Of a DNA stretch of 20,811 nt, positions 14,691-20,447 are shown piece by piece (positions within the stretch are counted from its first letter, which is position 1; every line of letters begins with the position of its first letter). Under the pieces are notes generated by a model, which worked only from the letters and a program-made list of their open reading frames with translations, made no database searches and was not told the origin of the DNA. The translations under genes and the position numbers were made by a program. This DNA is from a virus: positions 1 through 20,811 of IMG/VR virus record IMGVR_UViG_3300018062_000003. One strand, 5' to 3'.

Positions 14691-14691
14691 C

Positions 14692-14699
14692 TCAGCATT
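14692..14699. repeat. right copy of 8-bp target-site duplication (TCAGCATT)
   Basis: Identical to 14600-14607. It lies inside the original 5' end of the interrupted gene, at its fifth and sixth codons. Confidence 0.75.
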
Positions 14700-14711
14700 T
14701 CGCGCGGCATT

Positions 14712-14870
14712 TCAAGCTCCCCCGAATGGCCGAATGAAGCCAAGCTTAAGGCCGGTACGCAGCACGATCGTTTGATAAGACAGATCGTGGAAGGGCGGCA
14801 GCATGCAGCCAATGGCGAGCCAGGACGAGCATTGCAACGCGTTGCTGCGCGCAAGCTTCAAACGCTTCAC
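14712..14870 (-). CDS. small uncharacterised protein, GTG start (52 aa)
   Basis: A GTG at 14870 overlaps the previous stop by GTGA, and AAAGGA lies about eight bases before it, a strong coupled start. The frame encodes VKRLKLARSNALQCSS, then a mildly hydrophobic stretch (WLAIGCMLPPFHDL) and a basic end with GFIRPFGGA. It ends one base before the reconstructed ancestral ATG at 14710 of the next gene, so it fills the otherwise empty 14712-14866 stretch neatly. Function unknown. It is short, so the call rests on start signals and packing rather than homology. Confidence 0.5.
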   Translation of the reverse strand: MKRLKLARSNALQCSSWLAIGCMLPPFHDLSYQTIVLRTGLKLGFIRPFGGA

Positions 14871-15445
14871 GAAATATATTCCTTTGCGATCTTCGGATAT
14901 TTCGGCGCGCTGCGGGAGGGACGCAACGACTGCGCTGGCTCAGCATGATGCTCGACAGCGCCGTGATGCAAGCGCAGTGTCGCCGAATGGCGCTCGCCCT
15001 CGTCTGTGGAGCGGCTTTCCGAGCGCTCGACCACGCCGCGACCGTGAAAGGCAACCGGATGGCCGGACTTGAGCCGGCCGACGATCGGCTTGCCGTCGGC
15101 GCCTTTGAGCTTCATTAGATGGTGATGCTCAAGATACACAGCGACGCCTTTTTCGTCGGGATCGGGTTCGAGCTTTCGCTTTGACTTTGGCTTGCGCAGA
15201 TCAACCGACAGATAGTCGCGTGCGATCTTTGGGTATTTCGGGGTGAAACTCTTCTGCTTGATCGAAGGGTATTTGCGCGCGACTTTCTTGCGCACCCGCG
15301 CCTTGAGCGCTGGTGTGCCATTGGCGGAAACGCGCGAGAGGGCGTCGCGCGCATGGCTCTCATTTTCGATCGGATAGGAACGATCGGGACCGGCGAAATC
15401 TCTGACGGGAAGTGCGTTGCGTCTTTTCGCGGTGAGTTTGCTCAT
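14867..15445 (-). CDS. protein with LTAKxRNALP/DUF6582-like N-terminal domain (192 aa)
   Basis: I choose the ATG at 15445 (MSKLTAKRRNALP) because it overlaps the preceding stop by ATGA; the longer frame from 15490 is unnecessary. Residues 1-61 match a small domain that recurs in phage proteins: an ALPxxDFAxPxRxYPI-like core, then SHARDALSRVS and KVARKYPSI. Residues 69-80 (PKYPKIARDYLS) recur at the very C-terminus, 181-192 (PKYPKIAKEYIS). The centre contains a basic linker and a His-rich segment (YLEHHHLMKL, LHHGAVEHH). The role is unknown; the gene lies in the packaging module between terminase and portal. Confidence 0.75.
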   Translation of the reverse strand: MSKLTAKRRNALPVRDFAGPDRSYPIENESHARDALSRVSANGTPALKARVRKKVARKYPSIKQKSFTPKYPKIARDYLSVDLRKPKSKRKLEPDPDEKGVAVYLEHHHLMKLKGADGKPIVGRLKSGHPVAFHGRGVVERSESRSTDEGERHSATLRLHHGAVEHHAEPAQSLRPSRSAPKYPKIAKEYIS

Positions 15446-15711
15446 GGCGTCAATCCCCAACGGCGGCCGCCTTGTAATCCTGTAATCCAACGGCGCACAT
15501 CGGCAACCACTTCGTCGGCGTCATAGAACGGCACGCTGTTCGTTATTGTGTGCCGCGCGCACCCGTATTCGAAGACGATGCCGTAACGGGTCACCTGGTT
15601 TTCATCCTCGGTGCGAAAGCACGTGACTTTTGCTTCTGCGGGCAGCTTGGCGTTGATTTCGTGCGCCAAGCTGCGTTGCTGCGCATCGGAAACCAGCAAT
15701 TTGATCGCCAT
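15442..15711 (-). CDS. uncharacterised small protein after large terminase (89 aa)
   Basis: Its ATG at 15711 shares a base with the terminase stop, and its own stop overlaps the next start by ATGA, so it is translationally coupled on both sides. The sequence appears alpha/beta: IKLLVSDAQQRSLAHEIN, then VTCFRTEDENQVTRYGIVFEYG, then a C-terminal helix (ADEVVADVRRWITGL). No family is recognised. The compact coupling argues for a real gene of the packaging module. Confidence 0.75.
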   Translation of the reverse strand: MAIKLLVSDAQQRSLAHEINAKLPAEAKVTCFRTEDENQVTRYGIVFEYGCARHTITNSVPFYDADEVVADVRRWITGLQGGRRWGLTP

Positions 15712-17378
15712 CAGAGCGTCTTGAAGCTGTCCTGGGGGATTTCCTCTTCCGGCATGCGATAGCCGTCATGCGGCGTTTTCTTTTCCGGCTTCTCCTTGAG
15801 CCACGGCCGGCTCATGGCGGCATAGCGCCAGTCGTCCGCGGCGTGATCCTCGGAATTGGTGTCCAAGTCCTCAGCGCGGTGCGGATCGTGCTGCAGCACT
15901 GGGATCGTGCGGATCGAAGCGGGGCATGTGGAAAAGCAATAAATCATCGGGACGCCGCCTTCGCCGATCATGCGGGCGCGAAGCTGATCCCAGCCGCCCA
16001 TCGGGCCGCCGCGATCGCTACCTTGCGCGCGGGCAACACGTGCGTTGTCCGCTTCGCGAAACGGCGGAAGACCAGCTTTCAGCAAAATCGCATTGATGCG
16101 TTCGGCAATCGAGGGGCCGCCATCTTCCTTGAACGTGGAAGGGTCAAGGACGCCGTACGCAAGTTTCGGATCGCCTTTTTCTCGCTCGACGATGCGGGCA
16201 GCCACCTGTTCGGCCGTGAGCTTTAAGCCTTTGCCTGGAACACTGGCGCCGTAGTCCTCACGGTAGCGAACAAGTGCTCCGCGCGGAAGAACACACGTGC
16301 TTGTGTTCCAGTCAGGCGAAACGTTATTCCCAAATCGCCTGTTTTCTTGATCTGCGCCATCCTGATGTTTTCGATCTTTCCAGTCACCCAAGCTTTCTGA
16401 AGCCATGTCGGCAAACGGCGCAGAAGGGACGGCTGCTGAGCCCATTCCACATAAGGGGAAATCATCTTGGACGACGGCCCACCATCCGATGCTAAACGGA
16501 GAAGCGGAGCCCCAGTCGCCAGAGCGAAAACGGAGCCAATGCCGCGGAATAGCGAACGGCGCGATAACATGCTTGCTCTCGCTCCAGCAATCGAAGAAAG
16601 CGCCTTCGATCGCGGTCCAATCGCCCTGTAGCCACGCTTTGACGAGCTGTGTCGAGCCGACGAGGTGCAACCGTCCGACATAGCCCGGATCGCGGGCCAT
16701 CAAAATCAGGTTGTCTCTTAGCCGAGATGGAATGACCGCGACAAGGTGCGTCTCGCCGGTTGGTAGATCACGCTTGAGCACTTTCGGCCGCGATGGGAAC
16801 GGCGCCAGTCCATAGCGATGACGCAACCAATGTTGACCAGCGCCACCCGGATTGGCGGTCAGGATCAGTTGAACTGGGATGCCGTGCGCGGAGCGCAGCA
16901 CGCCGAACAGCCGATCGATCGGCGTCGAGTCGGGATAATGGCCCGCTTCTTCGACCCAACCATCAGTAACGTTGCGGCCCTGGTATTCGTTGGCGTCCTT
17001 GACGTTCTCAAGATAGGCGAAGCTGACGCGGCCGCCGTTCGGCATTCGCCAGCGTAACTTTTGCTCATTGAAGCGGCCGCCCAATGGACCGTAAATCTCT
17101 TTGGAGCGCTCAATGGCGTCTTCCGCCGATACCGTCGTGCGGCGAAACATGATGGCATTGAAGCTATGACCGTAAATGCGCTCTTTGATAGCCCATTTGC
17201 CGAGCACACCATCGGTCTTGCCGCCGCCGCGCGCGCCGCCAAAGAAGATTTCTGGCAGCGGGCAGTCAATCAGCGCCTTCTGCGGTCCGGGCTGCGGACT
17301 CCACAGGTTGATCCGTATCTTCTCCGGCGTGCTGCTTGAGCCATTCTTCCGGACTGAGAGGTTTGTCGCTGATGTCAT
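15711..17378 (-). CDS. terminase large subunit, ATPase-nuclease packaging motor (555 aa)
   Basis: The Walker A motif GGARGGGKT is at 47-55, the Walker B-like DGWVEEAG at about 139-146, and the coupling motif LTANPG at 173-178. The nuclease part follows: FRSGDWGSASPF with the first acidic residue D288, YGVLDPSTF with D412, and EDHAADDWRYA with D511/D515. These are the metal-binding acids expected of the RNase H-like terminase nuclease. It pumps DNA into the procapsid and cuts concatemers. About 55 residues between WWAVVQDDF (299-307) and LPRGALVRYRE (364-374) are extra compared with relatives I recall, where these motifs are close together. The ATG at 17378 lacks a clear ribosome site and overlaps the upstream gene by 113 nt, so the true start is uncertain. 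Confidence 0.93.
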   Translation of the reverse strand: MTSATNLSVRKNGSSSTPEKIRINLWSPQPGPQKALIDCPLPEIFFGGARGGGKTDGVLGKWAIKERIYGHSFNAIMFRRTTVSAEDAIERSKEIYGPLGGRFNEQKLRWRMPNGGRVSFAYLENVKDANEYQGRNVTDGWVEEAGHYPDSTPIDRLFGVLRSAHGIPVQLILTANPGGAGQHWLRHRYGLAPFPSRPKVLKRDLPTGETHLVAVIPSRLRDNLILMARDPGYVGRLHLVGSTQLVKAWLQGDWTAIEGAFFDCWSESKHVIAPFAIPRHWLRFRSGDWGSASPFSIGWWAVVQDDFPLCGMGSAAVPSAPFADMASESLGDWKDRKHQDGADQENRRFGNNVSPDWNTSTCVLPRGALVRYREDYGASVPGKGLKLTAEQVAARIVEREKGDPKLAYGVLDPSTFKEDGGPSIAERINAILLKAGLPPFREADNARVARAQGSDRGGPMGGWDQLRARMIGEGGVPMIYCFSTCPASIRTIPVLQHDPHRAEDLDTNSEDHAADDWRYAAMSRPWLKEKPEKKTPHDGYRMPEEEIPQDSFKTL

Positions 17379-17685
17379 AGGTGACGTTCAGCGCCCCTTC
17401 GATCGGCTGCGTCGGCTTGCCAAATCCGCGATCGAGCATCGCCCCCGCAGCGCCGGCGCGTCCGCTCGCCGAAGCGCGCTTGTCGCGCATGATCTTAACC
17501 AGCGTTTCGATCGCTTCGCCGGCATAACTGCGGGCGAGCTCACGAACGCCGTTCAAATCTTTCGGCCGCCCTCCAGGATTGCCCGACTGGCCTTTTTGGA
17601 ACGGGCGGCCGCGAACCTTCTTGACTGTTCCACCGCTGTTTTCAGCGGCTTGCGGCGTCGATGGGTTGCTGGTCTTTGCCGCCAT
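17266..17685 (-). CDS. DUF5681 protein, candidate terminase small subunit (139 aa)
   Basis: Residues 29-42 read FQKGQSGNPGGRPK, the hallmark of DUF5681, a family often encoded just before a large terminase. A helical region with LARSYAGEAIETLVKIM and AGAMLDRGFGKPTQ follows, and an acidic C-terminus. The position and the DNA-binding-like basic N-terminus support a small-subunit role: recognising phage DNA and loading it on the large subunit. This role is inferred for the family rather than shown. It overlaps the upstream gene by 44 nt and the large terminase by 113 nt, in different frames. Confidence 0.8.
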   Translation of the reverse strand: MAAKTSNPSTPQAAENSGGTVKKVRGRPFQKGQSGNPGGRPKDLNGVRELARSYAGEAIETLVKIMRDKRASASGRAGAAGAMLDRGFGKPTQPIEGALNVTYDISDKPLSPEEWLKQHAGEDTDQPVESAARTAEGAD

Positions 17686-17896
17686 ACTTGTCCGCGAGAT
17701 GGCGCGTATGCGCCCGATCCGAAATCACGCCGCGCTTGCGCAGCTTGTTAATGCGCTTGTTGGCGGTTGCGATCGCGATGCCTTCATCCACGCCGGACCG
17801 CAACATTGCATTCGCTTGCCGGGCCGCACTTGTCGCCTCTTCCCGTGACAGCGAATGATTATGCCGCACCGCGAATTCCTTGCCGGTCCAAGGCAT
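17642..17896 (-). CDS. small basic protein of the packaging module (84 aa)
   Basis: Start and preceding stop overlap as TGATG at 17894-17898. The sequence MPWTGKEFAVRHNHSLS followed by a helix with AARQANAMLRSGVDEGIAIATANKR has the pattern of a small domain that recurs in phage proteins and prophage fragments (PWTAxxFxxxHN...LS...A...AN..L..G..EG.AI..AN). It is basic and helical, so nucleic-acid contact is possible, but no function is known to me. The last 44 nt overlap the DUF5681 gene. Confidence 0.75.
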   Translation of the reverse strand: MPWTGKEFAVRHNHSLSREEATSAARQANAMLRSGVDEGIAIATANKRINKLRKRGVISDRAHTRHLADKYGGKDQQPIDAASR

Positions 17897-18321
17897 CAGC
17901 CATAACGCCGCGAACTGGGACCGCCGTAAATGGGACCGCTCGGTTGCACGGGCCCGCGCGCGCGTCTCGGCGTATCGAGCTTCTGCTTGGAGGGTTTGGT
18001 GCCGGCCGGAAAGTCAGGCTCTTGGAATTCTCGATCATCGATCTCGTCGGCACGGGGCTGGCCCTTGACGCCCTTGCGCTTCATGAACGGCTTGAGTGGA
18101 TTACGTTCTTTACGGGGCCGCGCAAAAGGATCGCGCTCATTGATCGCGTTGGTGCTCACTGCACCTTGCGCCGTACCCGCGCCTTCATCGCGTTCCTCTT
18201 TGCTTCCTGGCATGCGCGAAGGCTGCGCCTTGGCGCCGCGCTGCGCTTTCAAGCCCATGCGTTCGGCTTGACGCGAAGAGATCATGCCGCGCCGAACTAA
18301 ACTCTCCACCGATTCAGCCAT
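17896..18321 (-). CDS. uncharacterised basic, low-complexity protein (141 aa)
   Basis: The ATG at 18321 has AAGGA about eight bases upstream. Residues 1-27 (MAESVESLVRRGMISSRQ...) could form a short helix-turn-helix-like unit. The remainder is rich in Arg, Lys, Pro, Gly, Ser, Glu and Asp with no hydrophobic core, so it is likely disordered. It could act as an assembly or DNA-binding accessory of packaging; this is inference from position. Coupled to the next gene by TGATG. Confidence 0.65.
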   Translation of the reverse strand: MAESVESLVRRGMISSRQAERMGLKAQRGAKAQPSRMPGSKEERDEGAGTAQGAVSTNAINERDPFARPRKERNPLKPFMKRKGVKGQPRADEIDDREFQEPDFPAGTKPSKQKLDTPRRARGPVQPSGPIYGGPSSRRYG

Positions 18322-18344
18322 GAGGTGTTTCCTTCGATGCGATG

Positions 18345-18518
18345 CTAACGATCACGCGTAAACTGTCCTCCCTGGATGGCAGCAGCAAGCGCCGTCAGAT
18401 CGCAGGTGATCTCGGATTTCTCTTCGTGGAACGCTTCCGGCCGATGATGCCGCGGAACGTTGTTGCGGACCCGATCACGGATGCGCTCGATTTCTGCCAC
18501 CACATCGGCCACGTTCAT
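18345..18518 (-). CDS. small helical protein, first gene of the late block (57 aa)
   Basis: From the ATG at 18518 the frame encodes MNVADVVAEIERIRDRV, then VPRHHRPEAFHEEKSEI, and ends with IQGGQFTRDR at a TAG (18347-18345), 23 nt before the next gene. The PRxxRPEAFHEEKSEI pattern resembles short proteins I recall from rhizobial phages and prophages. It is helical, charged and without hydrophobic segments. The ribosome site is weak. It lies immediately downstream of the 18541-18577 terminator, making it the first gene of the packaging operon. Confidence 0.65.
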   Translation of the reverse strand: MNVADVVAEIERIRDRVRNNVPRHHRPEAFHEEKSEITCDLTALAAAIQGGQFTRDR

Positions 18519-18540
18519 GGCGCATATACGTCCACGACAG

Positions 18541-18577
18541 AAAATAAAACCCGCCGCGGCGAGTAACGCCGGGCGGG
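18541..18577 (-). terminator. strong intrinsic terminator just before the late (packaging) genes
   Basis: On the minus strand CCCGCC and CGGCG pair with CGCCG and GGCGGG (18577-18550), an 11-bp GC-rich stem with one bulged base and a 5-nt loop. TTTTATTTT follows at once (18549-18541). It lies only 23 nt before the ATG at 18518, so transcripts from upstream must pass it to express the late genes. Confidence 0.88.
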
Positions 18578-18608
18578 CTCAAAACCTTTTTCAGGCCTCG
18601 CGAGCATG

Positions 18609-19514
18609 TCAAGAAAGCGCCCCCTTGGCAAGGGGCGCTGATGTCTCTTTGTTTTTTCTTGATTTTTTTAGCAGCGCACCGGCGCGCCCGCGCTGCGGCT
18701 TGAGCGGCAAAGGCCGTGATGTTCCAATAGCTTGCGACCTAAAAACGCGGGTTGGAGGCGGCGTTTCAATCCATGGCGTCGCCGGCGCCGCAGGCGGCAA
18801 CGCATGATGTTCCGTTAATCTCAGTGTCCCCGCGAGCGCGCGCAACGCTTGGTGCCATAGCAAATAATCCGCACGCGCCAGCACCACTTCGATCGGCGAT
18901 GGCGCCCATCGCAATGGACAGTAAGACCCTGTCGTATAAAGGTTCTTGCCTTTGCATTTACCGATGATCTTGGCGAGATTACTCCGCTCGGCGAGCGTCG
19001 GCACCGGCCGCATCTGTTCGGTGCGCCAATCCGGGCGCGTGGCTTTGATTGCATGCGTGACGACAAGAGCCGCAACGTTCACAGTGTTGATGAGCAATAC
19101 ATCGCGTTGCACTTGCCTGTCCACGCGTGCCGAAACGCCGCGACCATCCTCGGAAACGCTGATCTTCGCATTTGTCGGTCTGTCGCTCTGAGAGTGAAAT
19201 CCCATGCGCACGTCATTGACGGCAACCAACGCTGCTAAATCATTGGCGACCAGGCGAAAATTCGCGCGCCAGTCAAAAGCCATGCGGCCGAGCTGACCGA
19301 CGGCGATCTCGATCAACTCGGCGTCACGATGGGGAAGTCCAAAATGAGGATAGCGTTGTGCCGCGCCATGACCAGGATCGGGATTGACGCCGCCCAGCGA
19401 GCCATATTGCGCCAGGCGATCCCATATGCCCTCCGCCGACGATATCTTTCGTTTAGAAAGCTCGTCCAGATAAGCCCACTGTAATAACTTTTCGATCTCG
19501 ACGGTTTTTTTCAC
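18609..19514 (-). CDS. conserved-type phage protein of unknown function, upstream of the late terminator (301 aa)
   Basis: The start is a GTG at 19514 overlapping the previous stop (GTGA), with AGAGAGGG a few bases upstream. The N-terminus (EIEKLLQWAYLDELSKRK) and the segment GKCKGKNLYTTGSYCPLRWAP, with Cys at 187 and 199, followed by ARADYLLWHQALRAL and TEHHALPPAAPATPW, look like a protein I recall from prophages of Rhizobiales, never with a known function. The last 60 residues are basic and Lys/Arg-rich. It sits exactly where lambdoid phages place their late antiterminator, directly before a terminator and the late operon, so a late-gene regulator is a reasonable hypothesis. The sequence itself does not prove it. 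Confidence 0.75.
   Translation of the reverse strand: MKKTVEIEKLLQWAYLDELSKRKISSAEGIWDRLAQYGSLGGVNPDPGHGAAQRYPHFGLPHRDAELIEIAVGQLGRMAFDWRANFRLVANDLAALVAVNDVRMGFHSQSDRPTNAKISVSEDGRGVSARVDRQVQRDVLLINTVNVAALVVTHAIKATRPDWRTEQMRPVPTLAERSNLAKIIGKCKGKNLYTTGSYCPLRWAPSPIEVVLARADYLLWHQALRALAGTLRLTEHHALPPAAPATPWIETPPPTRVFRSQAIGTSRPLPLKPQRGRAGALLKKSRKNKETSAPLAKGALS
18613..18638 (-). terminator. second hairpin, at the end of the 301-aa gene
   Basis: AGCGCCCC/GGGGCGCT form a perfect 8-bp stem around CTTGGCAA (18615-18638), extendable with one bulge. On the minus strand TTTCTT follows and the hairpin covers the last codons of the 301-aa gene. On the plus strand a longer T-rich run follows (18645-18669), so it could work in both directions. 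It stands in tandem with the stronger terminator at 18541-18577. Confidence 0.6.
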
Positions 19515-19978
19515 AAGCCCTCTCTTGGTTCATAGACCTTCGGCGGCACGACGCCGCTCGAAACGTAGAGCGTGCCCCGCGAAACGGTGAGATGACGTCC
19601 GTAGTGTTCGCCCGGCCGAGAGAGCGAGATGATGCTGGCGGTGACGGTGAAGGCTGCTCGATCACGGGCGATGATGCCCAAAAAATCGCAGGCGCGTTGA
19701 AAGCACTCGTCCGCCGACGAATGTGAGACTTGCACGAAATCCTTGGTGACGGTGACACCGCTGCCATGCGGACCGGAAGCAACGAATCCGCAGAGCGTGC
19801 GCGGCAGGAGAAAGCCGACACGGACTTCCCAGCCCGATGGCGCACGCCGGGCCTGCCGCTCATTGATTTCATGCAGGCGATCGAGAAGCGGTCGCTTTGG
19901 CGATTGGCGCCGCAAGGTTTTGCGAAAACCGGTTACACGCCGGCCGTCAGCCAGAATGACAGGCGTGCGCCCGCTCAT
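19511..19978 (-). CDS. uncharacterised protein (155 aa)
   Basis: I prefer the ATG at 19978 (MSGRTPVILADG), with AGAGGGG seven bases upstream. A GTG at 20044 with AGGAG about eleven bases upstream is a possible longer start and would add 22 residues. The N-terminal third is basic (RRVTGFRKTLRRQSPKR). The C-terminal two thirds look alpha/beta with several beta strands (WEVRVGFLL, GVTVTKDFVQV, HLTVSRGTLYVS). No family is recognised. It is translationally coupled (GTGA) to the 301-aa gene, so the two probably share regulation. Confidence 0.65.
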   Translation of the reverse strand: MSGRTPVILADGRRVTGFRKTLRRQSPKRPLLDRLHEINERQARRAPSGWEVRVGFLLPRTLCGFVASGPHGSGVTVTKDFVQVSHSSADECFQRACDFLGIIARDRAAFTVTASIISLSRPGEHYGRHLTVSRGTLYVSSGVVPPKVYEPREGL

Positions 19979-20089
19979 GCAGCCCCTCTTTGGGCATGCG
20001 GCCCAGCCCGCAACGCTAAACTGATGAACTCCGCCAGGCCGCACCCCGCGCGCGGCTCCTCGTATGAGCTTTAAATTCTTATTGATATA

Positions 20090-20287
20090 TTAAGATGTTG
20101 CCGGCGCATCTTGCGCTTTCGGAAGAGCTCGCAAAAGGGCGGTAGGGACCCAAAAGCGAGTCGAGCCGCCGCAGTCTGCGACCATAACGTTTGTGGCATC
20201 GCTGCAAGGAAAATCTACGATCGTGACCTCAAGATAGGCGCGATCCCCTGGCCTCAAAAGCAGCGCGTGACTGTCGGCAGTTGCCAT
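20090..20287 (-). CDS. small uncharacterised protein (65 aa)
   Basis: ATG at 20287 preceded by AGAGGGAAGG, a strong ribosome site, and by a candidate promoter about 60 nt upstream. The protein appears mostly beta (HALLLRPGDRAYLEVTIVDF, then STRFWVPTALL) and could be a small barrel-like domain. It has two Cys (DFPCSD and VADCGG) without a metal-binding spacing that I recognise. Its stop lies in an AT-rich stretch (20071-20098), which separates it from the next gene. Confidence 0.65.
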   Translation of the reverse strand: MATADSHALLLRPGDRAYLEVTIVDFPCSDATNVMVADCGGSTRFWVPTALLRALPKAQDAPATS

Positions 20288-20343
20288 GCCCTTCCCTCTC
20301 GGGACGAGCCCTATACGCCATTTTTTTGGAAAAATCCAGTCTC

Positions 20344-20372
20344 TCTATAGGCTTGCATCAACATGCTATCAA
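20344..20372 (-). promoter_or_regulatory. candidate sigma-70 promoter
   Basis: On the minus strand TTGATA (20372-20367), a 17-base spacer and TATAGA (20349-20344) give a good -35 and a fair -10 for a housekeeping promoter. Transcription would begin near 20337, about 50 nt before the ATG at 20287. The surrounding 160-nt gap (20288-20447) holds no gene I can support; it also has a small GC hairpin, AGCGC/GCGCT, at 20426-20438 after the upstream gene, without a U-run. Confidence 0.5.
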
Positions 20373-20447
20373 AATAGATAAGCGAGCGACATTCGATGTT
20401 ATTCAAAGAGCGTTGCCTTGTTCTCAGCGCCGCGCGCTTGTCGACGC

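Larger units (their letters stand above)
14608..14691. mobile_element. 84-bp miniature inverted-repeat element (MITE-like) inserted in a phage gene
   Basis: The ends are a perfect 15-bp inverted repeat: GGGATTATAACCTTG at 14609-14623 and CAAGGTTATAATCCC at 14676-14690. The element is bounded by an exact 8-bp direct repeat. The interior has no coding capacity but folds: on the minus strand CCCC-GCAA-GGGG makes a hairpin with a GNRA tetraloop, and GCACC...GGTGC makes a second one, giving a three-way-junction shape with the terminal stem. An 8-bp duplication is compatible with IS256/mutator-type or IS66-type transposases, among others; no transposase is present here, so it would move in trans. 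Each end also carries an outward TATAAT. Removing it restores a normal gene start, which strongly supports an insertion. Confidence 0.78.

Noticed and set aside
14608-14691. integron attC site or XerCD dif-like site
   Set aside because: The repeats lack the attC core consensus (GTTRRRY / RYYYAAC) and the dif arm pattern; a target duplication also fits transposition better.
14608-14691. tRNA gene
   Set aside because: The folded shape is superficially similar, but the 15-bp closing stem is too long and there is no anticodon arm or T-loop of the right form.
14746-15054. 102-codon minus-strand frame
   Set aside because: It overlaps two genes with better start signals and has an Arg/Ser/Ala-rich shadow-like composition.
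16223-16681. 152-codon minus-strand frame inside the terminase, considered as evidence of a frameshift in the extra segment
   Set aside because: The terminase frame is open throughout and resumes with correct motifs, so the alternative frame is not needed.
20077-20095. AT-rich inverted repeat TCTTA...TAAGA as an operator
   Set aside because: Only five paired bases at each side in AT-rich sequence and no second copy; not enough to call a binding site.
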